A DNA stretch of 64,000 nt from Beaufortia kweichowensis (GCA_019155185.1 CM032794.1:11137988-11201987); one strand, 5' to 3'; positions 39,467 to 51,539 are shown, numbered from the stretch's first letter. Notes: a model not told the origin generated them from the sequence alone. Numbers and translations are program-made.

Positions 39467-41537
39467 TTACCACTGCATGGTTTTACTCCGTGTGAGTTTG
39501 TTTTTGAGTGCGTGTCTCATCTGCAGCATACGTGAGCGCTTGTCCATCGCCAGCAGGTGACGCTGAAACTCCTGACGCACTTCATGCACCAGCTGACCGA
39601 ATGAAGCCTCCACTGCCGAGGTGTCTTCTGCTACAGACAGCTCAAAGAAACTGCACCTGTAAAATTACACCAACAGTAAAATTACACTTTTTGATATTCT
39701 AAAATGATCTGCCAGATAAGCAACGACAACGTCCCATTAAACAATTCAGTTGTAACAGTTTCAAACATATTATCATAGGATAAAAACCTTTAGAAGAGTG
39801 TACTGACCTCAGTTCTGAGGCCAAAGCCTGTCCCTCATCTGTCCTCACCACTCGCCCATTCTCCATGTCACATTTATTAGCTACAATGACTGTTGGAATG
39901 CCTGAAAATAACACAAACACAGAATGATTTAACGAATGCAGTGTAGTTCAGACAAAGAGCAGACTATTATAAAAATGACAGCGAGGGGAGATGAACAGTA
40001 TCGTAAAAAGTGGCCGTGTTGTCATGGAATCTTTGTCCCCCTCTGGATCTCTTGCAACGTATTTATCCATCACACATTTACTAACTTACAGTTATGCAGT
40101 GTACTATATTAAGAGAGTCAAACAGTTCGTGCCTGAGGTGAAACCTCAGAGACCTATTAAGGCAGAGCGAGTCATATTAATGAATAACAGTGGAGGGTCC
40201 ATACACAAACAGAGACACTTTTCATGACCAACATGGCTATGATTCAATTATCATTAAATACAAAATGATTTGTCACTTTCACAGTCTGATTGAAGAACAG
40301 TCTTACCGAGTGTTTGTTTAATGTGATCAATCAGTCTCTTCAGGCGAGATACAGCCTCAAAACTGCTGCGATCCGTCACGGAGTACATGATCAGAAACCC
40401 ATCGCCCCATTTAATGGAACTTTCCAGAGAGGACACCGCAGATCCAACACATTCCTAAACACACAGACTGACACAGTTGAGTATTTCATCACTTGTTACA
40501 TGGGATGAGGTAAGTGAATGTCTAAGATGATGTAATAATGCAGGTGATAAACGTCTACGCTTTCACGGAGAGCACAAAGATGTGATCTTAGTGCACACAC
40601 ACCTAAACTCCGTTTTCTAATTCTCTCATACAAAAGGTAACTTCAGCCTAACACATGTTCTATTTTGTAACATGATCAATGGCAAGGCGAACTGTTAAAG
40701 CCCCTCAGGCAGCCTGAGATTCAGTACAAGAGACATGAAAGGAATGGAACGGCTCAGAGAGTCCTGCATCTCATCAGCCGTTTGAAAGATCATCCCATTG
40801 TCTTTCTTTGTAATGGTGGATAAATGTGCCTGTAAAACAGCAGCAGATGCACAGCGGCAAGAAGACAGACCCTTAATAGGTAAGAAGCAGAATACAACAC
40901 AGCAACATCCTGTCAGATCTAATCTCAGACATGTTGTACCTTATTAACAGTGTCTAAAATCTCCAGCTCAATCGGCTCTTTATCCACGATTTTCTGACAC
41001 CTGTAAGTGACCTCTGAAATAAACACAAAATGTTATGTGATGCAAGAGTACAGAACCTAAAATTTAGTATCAGTAGACTTTAAGGGACAGTTCACCAAAA
41101 ATATGAAAATTCTATGTATGGGTTTTTTCTTCTGCAGAACACAAAAGAAAATATTTTGAAGAATGTTGGTAACCAAACAACATTGGCCCTCACTGACTTC
41201 CATTATATGGACATAAAATCCCATTTCTCAAAATATCTTTATTTGTGTTCACAAGTTCTGAACAACGTGATGGTGACTCATGTATATGTATATAACTGTG
41301 TTACCTCTTTTATGTTCATACTCTCCAATGAAACGTTTAGTTATAAATCTGACACACAGAGCTGGAATATAAAGAACAGAGAAAGTTACTTAGAAAGTAC
41401 TCTAACGTATTTTCTATATTCTAACAATGTTTAATAATTATCTAATAAAGCTCTGCAGAATTACCCGTCTTCCCACAGTTATCTCTTCCTAAAACCACCA
41501 GCTTTGCCCTCGTCATCTTCCGTACTGATTCTGTCAT
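39467..41537 (-). CDS. Atypical Ras-like small GTPase, RERG/RASL11/RASL12 type
   Basis: Six coding exons in transcript order: 41465-41537, 41305-41361, 40940-41013, 40307-40454, 39808-39901, 39467-39656. They sum to 636 nt, or 211 residues, with all junction phases consistent. The P-loop is GRDNCGKT (residues 17-24), followed by ALCVRFITKRFIGEY, very like RERG and RASL11. The G3 box is DTVNK (64-68) instead of DTAGQ, so the catalytic glutamine is missing. G4 is NKCD (126-129). The SAK-like region reads FFELSVAED. The end is basic (ALKNKLTRSKTMQW) with no CAAX prenylation box. The family includes growth-inhibitory, often GTPase-deficient Ras relatives. A non-coding first exon probably ends near 41815. 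I cannot name the orthologue; rergl-like and rasl-like are both possible. Confidence 0.8.
41080..41280. repeat. Degenerate copy of the abundant cyprinid AGGGATAGTTCACC-type MITE
   Basis: It begins TTTAAGGGACAGTTCACCAA, continues GAACACAAAAGAAAATATTT and GAATGTTGGTAACCAAACA, and turns around into AAAATATCTTTATTTGTGTTC. I know this palindromic sequence as a very high-copy non-autonomous repeat in zebrafish and carp. It sits in an intron of the GTPase gene, only about 25 bp from exon 2. It supports a cyprinid origin. Confidence 0.65.
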
Positions 41538-41799
41538 TGTCACTGCGGGTAAAGTGGACATGTGGATGATATTACAAATAATATACATATTACATATAAC
41601 AAATAAGATGCATAACAATAATAATAAAATAATAATAATACTTTTGAAGTCAGGTAAAACGAGTGCAGCGAATAGTAAACGTTTGTAACTTTTTTTTTCA
41701 TTTTTCATTTAAGTATCTACAATCACCTGCAGAAAAAAGCAGCAACATCAATTCTGAGCTTAGATTAAGGCATTAGATCAAAGAAAACAACAAAATCCC

Positions 41800-42180
41800 A
41801 CAGGAACACTTACTCTGTTCTCGAAAGTTATTAAAAGTGCAAAACATAACCATTCAGTAAGCAGAAGTGAGCAGTGGATCTCTGTATCACGGTGGTCCAG
41901 TGGAGGCTGTAGAGGAGGAGCAGTGATAGCAGATAGAGAGTAGCAGACTCTGGGTTTGTGCTCTCCGTCTGTCTCCCTTTAGTAATGACATTAGAGAATG
42001 AGCACACACACTGAGGACAGGACGTCATTGTTCACCGCGGTCTCTCTTCTTATTCCACACATTCATCACCGGCCGAGACTGTGAGTCTCATTAAACAACC
42101 AGCTGATTTATCGCCTTTGACAGTCAAGCCTCCGGAGCAGCTCTTACCGCCAACAATACCATTCATTAACCCGAGCTAAA
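41800..42180 (-). promoter_or_regulatory. Putative 5' exon and promoter of the Ras-like gene
   Basis: A minus-strand donor (CAGA then GTAAGTG) at about 41815 matches the acceptor CCCGCAG just before the coding start near 41542. A non-coding first exon upstream of 41815 is therefore likely. The flanking sequence up to 42150 is somewhat GC-richer (CACCGCGGTC, CACCGGCCGAGA). The start site is inferred. Confidence 0.35.
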
Positions 42181-42688
42181 TTTAAAAGCTTTTTATTTTT
42201 GGATTGATATATCTTTTACTCAGAACATCATGTGGGAGGACAAAAATTTCGTTAAGTTTTCCTGACGAGGCACTTATCAAAATGAAATGTCATAAATTAC
42301 AGTATTACATTTTTATTAGGTTTGGCTTGATTGGAAATAAGCTATTAGAAGCAGTTATTGGGAGAAAACACGTTGCGAGAAATTGTTTACAAATTATTTT
42401 TCAGATCTAACAAATTATTTTTCAGATGTTATTGTTTAACCTAACAATAACAAACTAAAGGTAAAACACAATAATGATATTACAATGACCTATAAAAGTT
42501 TTATTTCTATTACTATCTCTGTATCGCCATCACAGTTACAATTTTGTTTATTTCTAAATCAAGCAATATCTTTCAAACCTGCAATTCTTGAGTTCACAAG
42601 GACCACAACAAAGATTGTGCTGTTAGCAATCATAACAACATAGAAGACAACACCACACAGTGTGAAACAGTGAATCCCACATACCATC
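42180..42688. other. Spacer between the Ras-like gene and harbi1
   Basis: AT-rich, no gene seen. It contains the harbi1 3'UTR; a reverse AATAAA near 42500-42505 is a candidate polyadenylation signal about 185 nt past the stop. A short duplicated stretch, AACAAATTATTTTTCAGAT-like, occurs near 42390-42425. Confidence 0.4.
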
Positions 42689-43818
42689 CTAGCTAAAATG
42701 ATTTTGGATGAGTTCCTGTCTTACACTCAGAGCCTCTGGGTCAACAATATCAGTAGGATAAATATCCTCCTCGGACTGGTCTGTGGCCTCAGTCCTCTCA
42801 AATGTCCAGGCATCAAGGCCAGACTGCAAAGAAATGTTATGTAGAACGCAACATGCCTGAATGATACGGGAGCATTTCTCTGGGGAATACTGCAGGTAAC
42901 CTTTTGCTCCATCCAGGCAGCGGAAACGTGTCTGAATGGCTCTAAATGTGCGGTCCACAATCTCATGCGTTGTTGTGTGGGCCAGAATAAAGCGGTAGTC
43001 AGCTGGAGATTCTGGGCTCTGCACTGGAGTCATCAGCCACTTCTTTAAAGGGTAGCGGTTATCACCTGCAGGAGAAGAAAGAAATTAGATTTTTTTGGCA
43101 ATGTTTAGAAAAAGTCACAAAAACAGAGAAACAAAACAAAAGGTCTCACCTAAAAGCCAGCCGTCGACATTATCCTTCTCTTCAAACAGCTTTGACACAC
43201 TTGACTGCTTAAAGACGGCTCTGTCTGTGAGACTACCCGGCCAATGTGTCTCAGCACTTAGCAACAAGCCTCTGGCATCACATACTAATTGGCAATTGAT
43301 GGAGTGAAATCCTTTTTTATTCACATATGAAGAGTCATCTGCGTTGGGTGCTTTAATGGCTATATGTGCACAGTCCACAACTCCTATAACATTAGGAATT
43401 CCTGCTATTCTGTAAAACTCCTCTTTAGTCTGCTGCTTGGTTGCCTCATCCCTCGTAAAGCCAATAAACTCTGGTGCCTTCTCAATCAAAGCGTTAGTGA
43501 CATTGGAAACACAGCGACTCATGGAGGCCTGGCTGATGCCAATCGCATCTCCCATCTTGCTCTGAAAGGATCCTGTTGTGTAGAATCCCAAAGCAGCAAG
43601 TATCTGAACATCTGGGCTTATGGCTCTTGACCTCTGTGTGCGCCTCAACAAATCGTCCTTTAACAGTTCCACCAGGTAATCAATGAACTCACGTGGAAAA
43701 CCAAATGTTGTCAGCAAAATTCATCTGACACTGTTTCAATATCAAATCGATCAAGTGTTTTCTGCCCACGACCATGCAGCAGCAGGTCACAGTCTAGGAT
43801 TGCAATAGAGATTGCCAT
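42689..43818 (-). pseudogene. harbi1: HARBI1, domesticated Harbinger transposase, with an apparent 1-nt frameshift
   Basis: HARBI1 is a vertebrate nuclear protein derived from a PIF/Harbinger DDE transposase. Exon 1 (43150-43818) starts MAISIAILDCDLLLHGRG and exon 2 (42689-43065) ends RQELIQNHFS. Both align along the full length of human HARBI1. Landmarks: SRAISPDVQILAALGFYT, the two acidic catalytic-type positions in VVDCAHIAIKAPN and LVCDARG, and TRFRCLDGAKGYLQYSPEK. At 43711-43722 the frame breaks: after VSDEF a TGA stops frame one, while LTTFGFPREF continues in another frame, and that frame has a TGA just upstream. One missing base explains it; the repaired length would be about 348 codons, equal to the family. 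The third catalytic position reads VDRTF, where human has IEKTF. It may be a true pseudogene, a polymorphism or a sequence error; everything else is intact. Confidence 0.75.
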
Positions 43819-43829
43819 TCTACATCATT

Positions 43830-44340
43830 CAGGACGACCTATGGGCAAATGGCAAGCGTAAATGTCAATAAGTGAAATAAAATGTCATTTAATGTCATGT
43901 CAATAACTGAACCAAAACATACCAATAAACATCAGGCGAGTTTTATGTTATATATGAATTAATGTCATAAGCGTTGAATTACAGAATAAAATCATTGGGT
44001 GTAACAATATAACATCGCTAACCTAAAATGTGCACTTATGCATAATTTTTACTTGCATAATGCGAGGCTGCTTTACATAAACATGATCATATCTAGTTCA
44101 GATCACATATTATAGAAGAATTTAGCATACAGAATTTAACTGAACTGGTTTTAATAAGTCAGACTTCCGTCTGGCTATGCCATTTTCTATCACAGATCAC
44201 TGAACGAAAGTTTGTAAATACACTCTTTCACATCAAACAACTGATTATGAGATAAGCACACAATTAATAAAAAAAGCTTTTCTACTTAAAATCAGTAAGT
44301 TATTACCAGCACCGGAGATTGTTTGTGTACGCCGCCGACG
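43830..44340 (-). other. harbi1: harbi1 5' intron and non-coding first exon
   Basis: A minus-strand acceptor (CCCATAG) lies near 43838, just upstream of the harbi1 ATG. A donor (GTGCTG then GTAATAAC) lies near 44308. This implies a 5'UTR exon close to the shared promoter and an intron of about 470 bp. The intron is AT-rich and holds nothing else recognisable. Confidence 0.45.
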
Positions 44341-44640
44341 ATGAAATGTGACGTCATCCGTGTGGTTCTGCTTTTTAAGCTCCGCACTTTCGATATTACA
44401 GTTAGCTGTTTGACAGTAACATTTACAGCGAAAGCAACATTTATTACAATATAATTTTTATAAAACATATCTTCTTAATTTCACGCAGATTTAACCATAT
44501 TTCACAATATAACGAAAGGGGTGTTGTTGAATCTGTCTTGCGAACACGTCATTCCTGACCTAGCCAAGAAGCAAAATAAACAAAAATGGGGCGACTGTCA
44601 GTGTGTGGCGTTGCGGTGTTATGATTCTTTAAAAATACAG
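44308..44640. promoter_or_regulatory. Bidirectional harbi1/atg13 promoter with a perfect CRE
   Basis: The two genes are head to head, with first exons about 300 bp apart, as in mammals. A GC-rich stretch (GTACGCCGCCGACG) is followed by TGACGTCA at 44349-44356. CRE sites are common in TATA-less bidirectional promoters. No TATA box is placed convincingly for either gene. Confidence 0.6.
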
Positions 44641-45108
44641 GATCGATTAGCCTTTATTCTATCGCTTCACACAATCAATTACGGCGTACTGGACAGTTAA
44701 CATCATATTTTAAGTGTTAATAGTTGAATCTCGTCTCTGTGATGAGCTGTAAGTATGTGCGTGTGTTTTGCTAAAGCGTTAGCCTGGGCATACAGTATAA
44801 AACCAACTGACATGTTTCTTTAACGATTGCTAGAAAAGAATGACAGGTCTGCTCTTTTAAAATCTGTCGAGGCAACTCACAGCCAGATAAGCTGGCAGTT
44901 AGTAGTTGACATTTATTGTCATAAATGTATTATAAACATACTAATGCTTTGTTGTTGTGTTTACTTTGAGTATATGTATAAATACTTGAGCTGTCATAGA
45001 GATGCGATAGAAGTGCGAAAATTATTTTTGTTTAAATACATCACATTTTTGGAGGAAAATCTTTGAGTAAAGTGTTTTTACTTTTGTACATCTCAGGCTC
45101 GTGTGACA

Positions 45109-47375
45109 ATGGATAGTGATCTGAGCCCACAGGACAAGAAAGACTTGGATAAATTCATTAAATTTTTTGCTCTGAAGGTATCTGCATTAATCACTCAACA
45201 ACAATACCAAGGGTTTGTAGTGCATTAATGAACACTAGGAATCCCAGTTGACAGGGTGATGATGTCTCTGTGGGTGTCTTTCAGACAGTGCAAGTCATTG
45301 TTCAAGCACGGCTTGGGGAAAAGATCAGCACTTGCTCATCTTCATCACCAACAGGTTCAGACTGGGTAAGACATGCCCAGGATGCTTCTTTGATAAATGA
45401 CCTGTTTTCTTTATCATAACTAAGATGAAATCTCTGTTTATTCTTCTCTTTCAGTTCAATCTGGCAATAAAAGACATCCCTGAGGTGACTCATGAAGCAA
45501 AGAAAGCCCTTGCCGGACAACTGCCTGGTATTGGCCGGTCCATGTGTGTGGAGATCTCTCTCAAAACCTCAGAGGTCCAGTCCTTTTTCACTTTATCACT
45601 GTCAATATTATATCAGTATTATGATACAATAAATTAAGCTCAATTCTATAAATGCTTCACTTGGTGAAGAGATATTTACCTGGGATTAAGCAGTTATGTT
45701 TACCCATGCAGGGGGACTCCATGGAGCTTGAGACATGGTGTTTGGAAATGAACGAAAAGTAAGCACACTTTTTTTTCCACTCACACAAACAGAGGAAAGC
45801 GTTCACCTGTCACTTATGTACAGATGGATACATTATCAACAAACCAGTGTTTGTTATACCAACAGTTAGGTAATGTCTGCAGTAAATAATCTTTTTTCCA
45901 GGTGTGATAAGGACATTAAGGTGTCCTATACAGTTTATAATCGACTGTCTCTGCTGCTCAAGTCTTTACTGGCCATCACCAGAGTGACACCTGCTTACAA
46001 ACTTTCACGTAAACAAGGCCATGATTATGTCATACTGTACAGGTACGTCATACATTTGCTGTCTCTCAACCCATTTTTAGAAGCTCGCTAATACCTAATA
46101 CAATATTTCATGCGGGCAATACAGGGTGTCATGTGTATAATTATTTCTATGTATTTGATAGGATTTATTTTGGTGATGTCCAGCTGTCGGGTCTCGGGGA
46201 AGGTAGGACCATAAGGGACCAACTTAGAAAAATAAAGGACATGTAGGTGTACTATGCAGAGCTTTGTATTTGTTCATATTTTCCCTTTCTTCCTGCAGGT
46301 TTCCAGACAGTGCGAGTGGGTATTGTAGGCACTCCTCTAGGCACCATCACTTTGTCCTGTGCTTACCGTACTAACCTGGCCCTCATGTCTTCAAGGTATA
46401 CATTACAACTTCCTGTATGCAACTCATTTAAAAGGTGAAATATTTTTAGGTTGTTGAATCTTTGTGGTGCTGTGATTATATAGGATGTTCTTTTTTTAAC
46501 TTATTTTACAGGCAGTTTGAGAGAACAGCCCCCATTATGGGTATTATTATTGATCATTTTGTGGAGCGTCCTTTTACTAATATGGCACACATGCATCCCT
46601 GCAGCTACAGGTACACTTCACACAAAATAAATCAGAGTCACGGTATGGCTACATCATTAAATATTTTTATTTATATGCTATAATTAAATATTCAACTCTC
46701 AGTCCGCTGGTAGCTGGTTTACTCCGTACTGATAGAATAGTGATGTAAACTGACATCTCACCTAATCTTGTTACTCATACCATCTCTCTTCACATTTCTG
46801 TCTCTCAGAGCCCCTGGAGATGATGATGCAGGGGCCTATGCAGGAATAGAAGATTCACAGGAGGTGTGCACTACGTCCTTTTCCACCTCCCCACCATCAC
46901 AGGTAATCACCTGCCCATCTGTTCCATCAACTGTTAACCTTCTTTAGTTTCTTCACACAGGTGAAACTTTGGCACTTGTGCGGTTCGACCTGTCATTTAG
47001 TGACCACATGTTACCCTCTCATAATCAAATGTTTTATCTTCAGTGTCTTTCAGCAGTTCAATACGGAACAGCTTTCATTTATATGTGACTCTGACTTTGT
47101 TCCAACATTAACGCATTGCAACAATCCCTTCAGTGTTTGTCTTTGTTCTTTTCTTTTATGTTTGGTTAGTCTTGTGTCTTGCTTTTGTGAAAGTGTTGAG
47201 AGGTTCAGATCCCCACATATAAGATCACAGCTAAATAAGTCAGTGATGCTCATTTATGTCACCATGGCACCAGATTCTTTTTCTCCTCATTATTTCTTCC
47301 TGTGTTAGTGCTTTTATTTCTGTCCTTGTTTTTCTATCTTTTCTTTCTTTCTTTCTTTCTTTTTTTTTTTTTTTT

Positions 47376-47430
<55 letters not shown>

Positions 47431-50400
47431 GTGTGTATGTAGTGTGTGTGCACTGTAAGTCAGGCACATTTTAAGACACCTAAGCCGGCTCTGATGGCCA
47501 CGCTGAAGGTTCCCCTCATGGGGCTTGGCATCTCACAGCAAGTGAGTCCAGTGTGTGTGATGCGTGTGTATGCGCATGCAGCTGGTCATTTAAAAACGGA
47601 GTGTGTGTGGCCTTCCCCAGTAACCCCTAGTCTACTGCTTATCCTTCATAACCTCTTATAACCTTTTTAGAGGGTTATACAGTATCACCAAAGCCTAAAA
47701 TACATCTTTTGAGCACCATTCAGGAAAAAGCACACCACAGTCACTGCTGTCTTCTCCTTGAGCTCACCTGCCTGCAATTTTGTTTCAAGCATTTGTGTGT
47801 TTGCTGGGACACACCTTTTTATTTCTTCCCTTAACTCACTGTTTTGCAATGAGGTTTTCAAAGAATAAGTAACGGTTGAAATGGTATTAGTATTTCTCTG
47901 TCTGTGTCTCACAGCTGTACAGCTCTCGTCTGTCATATCAGACTCCTGCCCTGGGAACTGTGGATTTGTGCCATCCCACAGCTTGTACCGCTGCTGCACA
48001 TCCTCACCAGGTACTGCAAAAAAACACATATACATCTGCAGACGTTATGACCATCATCCCCTCAGATTTGTTTGCATCTTTGTGTGTAGTTCACATTTTC
48101 TTAGGTGACAATGTGTGTGTCTCTTTCTAACCAGATGGTTGTGCCCGGTAAAGAGGGTGGAGTCCCGCAGGTGCTGGCACAACCTAATCATGGCACTGCA
48201 GCTGATCATGGTCGTATCCCTTCATGCCCTGCTGGACAGTCACCGCAACCTACCCCACCCTCATCCAGCAGCAAGTGAGTGTGTGGCAAGATTGCAAAAT
48301 TTGGCTGAATAATTTTTCATTTTGTCAAATAAAAAAAATAATTCTATGCTTATGTTTTTGTGCGTATGTGTCTGTGGTAGTGAGGTGAAGAGTGTGTCGC
48401 CCTCTGATGCTCCAGAAACAACCTTCACAAGAAAAGTTGGAGCTTTTGTCAACAAAACCACCACTCAGGTCAGAACACACACTTGGATAAATAGATAATA
48501 CTTCATAATTGCATTCAGCACAAACATTATAACATCAGTAATTCATTTACGTTCAATTAAGCTGATTAAAATGATTCCTAGATTGGTATAAATATTCCTT
48601 GTATAGCATTGCATATATTTTAATTCATACAATATGTATGTTTAGCATTATTAATTGTTTGCTAGTGATTCCTTAATGTTGTATTTATAATACGTTATAA
48701 AGTTTTTATATACGTTTTAAAGTGCAAATTTTTTTTCACACACATTTAGAGAAAGTCACAACGTAAAGGTAAAATGTGATTCTGATGTTTTGTATGTAAC
48801 TCAGGTGACAACAACTGGCCTGGATCTCCCTTTTGCTGCATTTGCTCCAAGAGCATATGACCTAGAGGACAATGACCCAATGGTATTAAAACCTAAAAAC
48901 TTTATATTCTACGTTAAACAATAAATACACATTCATAGTGCATAGTGCAGTTGCATGTCTGTAAGATTTGACCACATTAAAGACACTGTTAAACTTATTG
49001 TGCACAAAAGATGAAATCTGTGAAACATTAGTGGAAATAAGGAATAAATTCTGATGGAATTAATACGTGAATGAAGGGCCGAGCAAAGATTTGTGGAATT
49101 TAAAAAAATAAATAAAGAATAAAGAAAAACATGATGAAGAATTCCTTGAACTTGAAATAAATCTGTAGGAGGGGAACAGATCACTCAGTCCTCTTACATC
49201 AAAATTTCAAGGAATCATTTCATCATACTGCATGGATGGATGATTTTACTCAATAAATCTTGCAGTCTTTAACTAGGTAGGGAATATATCTTGATGCTAC
49301 ACTGTTTCACACAGTGTTTATCTCTGTCTGTAGATCCACCCTCCTTCATCTCCGGCCCCTTCATCCCCTCTTCAGGGCAGCCTGCACTCGAATAGCTCAA
49401 GCCACAGTGGAGGACAGCCACAAGATGACTTTGTCATGGTTGACTTTGTAAGTGGACCAACACATAATAAAACAATGTGAAAGAAAGGGTTGGCTTCAAT
49501 CTACACATGTTGATGAATATATTTTCCTACTGTGTAATATAATAATGACAGAGAGAGGGACTGTATCCATTTATGCGATTTTATGTAAGTCAAAGGATTG
49601 ACGGCAAAAGGGTTTTTTATCAGGCCCTCAACAGTGCATCTAGTGATCCGGAAGTCAATTATTCATCAGATAAGAAGCATAAACTCTTGAGCTGAGAGAG
49701 AAGGCTGTGCCATTGATGTTTAATAAATCTAACACAGACTCATTTTACTTTAGAAATTCATTAAGTTTGAAGATTTTGAAGCTTTCTAGTTGATGTTTGT
49801 CCCCAAAGAGACCAATTTGTTCATGTTCATTTTAAGTCTGTTTCTAAAAGAATATTCATTTCAGTATGTTGATCAAAGCTGTAGTAAATCAATACATGTG
49901 TTGTTGATGATAAGTCCATCATGTGAATTAGTGTGAATTCTGTATTGATCTGAATAGAAACCAGCGTTCTCCAAGGATGACCTTTTGCCAATGGACCTGG
50001 GTACTTTTTATAGAGAGTTTCAGAATCCACCTCAACTTGCGAGTCTGTCCATTGATGTCAGCGCTCAGTCTATGGCAGAGGACTTGGTAAAAACACGCAC
50101 ATATTCTCCTTACAGCACATACTTAACATTTTTGCAACATATTTGCAATTTATATAGGGAAGGTTGACCTTTAAACAAGAACATTTCTAGCAAACCTGAC
50201 AAAAAGCATTAGAAACGCTTGTATTGCAGTTGTATTGCACATAACCATGGCTACGTAAAATATTGTCTAATATTAGTATTTATATAGGTGTATTTAAATA
50301 AGCATTTTCAAGTCAATGATAAAAGATTTGTGTGATTACCATATTGTTAAATTACTTCAAATATTTATTAAATGTTTGTGTATTGTCAAAACAATACAAA

Positions 50401-50698
50401 AAATCTTAAAATAAAAAATTCTGTATTTTACTTTTATGCATTTTCAATGTACCGAAAGTCACTTTGGAAAAAAGCTTCTGCCAAATCCATAAATGTGAAC
50501 GTATCATTCAGCTAATTATAGTTGACCCTAATCTGTACACATGGGTATTAGTTATTTACGGGACAAGCATATTTCTAAAGCCATATTCATTTAGTGACAA
50601 CCATATTTACATCTTTGCAGGATTCTCTACCAGAGAAACTGGCCATTTATGAGAAGAACATTGACGAGTTTGACGCATTTGTGGACACCCTACAGTAG
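45109..50698 (+). CDS. atg13: ATG13, ULK1-complex autophagy initiation subunit
   Basis: ATG13 bridges ULK1/2, FIP200 and ATG101 and is needed to start autophagosome formation. Coding exons: 45109-45177, 45285-45365, 45455-45574, 45712-45758, 45902-46042, 46162-46202, 46299-46395, 46512-46610, 46809-46902, 47443-47541, 47915-48010, 48135-48274, 48381-48468, 48805-48882, 49334-49447, 49958-50086, 50621-50698. They total 1611 nt, or 536 residues, with all phases consistent. The N-terminal HORMA domain spans about 15-200 (FIKFFALKTVQVIVQARLG, MCVEISLKTSEGDSMELE, YNRLSLLLKSLLAITRVTPA). The middle is Ser/Pro-rich. An LIR motif FVMV follows two Asp at about 463-466. The C-terminus (PMDLGTFYREFQNPP ... 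EFDAFVDTLQ) matches the ULK1/FIP200-binding tail of human ATG13. A 5'UTR exon ends at 44748 with a GTAAGT donor. Confidence 0.96.
47331..47430. repeat. (CTTT)n microsatellite with an internal poly-T
   Basis: About 100 bp of TTTC repeats interrupted by a run of 16 or more T. It ends only 12 bases before an atg13 3' splice site, so it serves as that exon's polypyrimidine tract. The reverse frame encodes a spurious Lys/Glu/Arg repeat. Confidence 0.95.
47443..47541 (+). other. atg13: atg13 alternative in-frame exon (33 codons)
   Basis: It starts and ends in phase 0 between exons 46809-46902 and 47915-48010, so it can be skipped cleanly. It encodes CVCTVSQAHFKTPKP ... MGLGISQQ. This resembles a segment that I recall as present in only some human ATG13 isoforms (CVFTVTKAHFQTPTP...). 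Preceded by ATGTAG and followed by GTGAGT. Confidence 0.75.
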
Positions 50699-50960
50699 AT
50701 CAGAGCAGAGATTGAATCCTTCAGAACTCCTTTACTATTCTTGTATTCTGCGGCAAAGCATCTTTCAGTGGATGTCTTTAACCATGTTTTATGTCAGTTT
50801 AACCTTGAAAAGTAAGCAATCACCAGAATCATCATTAGGGAAAAATTAGGTTTTGGGAAAATCCATAAACTTGCTAAAAATCATCTGTTAAGAAACAGAA
50901 AAATGACAAACCCACATTTGTATTTATTAAGATGGCAGGCAGAACCTTGTAAATAAATTT
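50699..50960 (+). terminator. atg13: atg13 3'UTR and polyadenylation signal
   Basis: AATAAA at 50952-50957, about 255 nt after the stop codon. The next plus-strand gene starts about 800 bp further on. Confidence 0.5.
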
Positions 50961-51539
50961 CACTGTAATGAATGTATAAAACCTGACCTGTACTTCAGCA
51001 TCACACAACACGTCCAGCACACTGGCTCATCACTAAAGCAGATTTCTGTCACTGTAGCACTGACGCCATCTGAAGCCTCCAATATGTCCAGTTTGTAATT
51101 TGAACGACACTATAGTGAACACCGACAACAGCGATTTGTGAGTCTGTGTCCGCTTATCTGCTTCTTGTAAATGCCAAAAAAATGTTACTTTACCTTTTTA
51201 TCCTACACCTTCGCTACACGTCAGAATTTTAAAGTGCGGAGAATGTTTATCGTGTTTTTCTTTCTTCGATTCTATATTGAAAGCTTTATGTTGGAGCGTC
51301 ATTTAGGGCTGGACCTTCTTTTATTGTTTAAGTGTTTTATCCCCTTCACTTTGTTAATATGGCATGTAAATGTTGTGTATTAAAAGGATTTATTTCAGAC
51401 AAGTTTGAATGTTTTCTTTTATGCCGAACTAGTAACAAAGGGTCTCTTGCAGGCGAGTTTACGAATTACACTATGGTAAAGGCCGAGCTTATGAGCCTTT
51501 GTTTGTTTCACGTTCGCCCAATAGTGATGCGAGGGCATG

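Noticed and set aside
40780..40850. Possible extra exon of the Ras-like gene after TTTTACAG (AHLSTITKK)
   Set aside because: No suitable donor, and the flanking exons already join in phase to give the expected IKWGDGF core.
47240..47467. Lys/Glu/Arg-repeat minus frame
   Set aside because: Translation of the (CTTT)n tract on the opposite strand.
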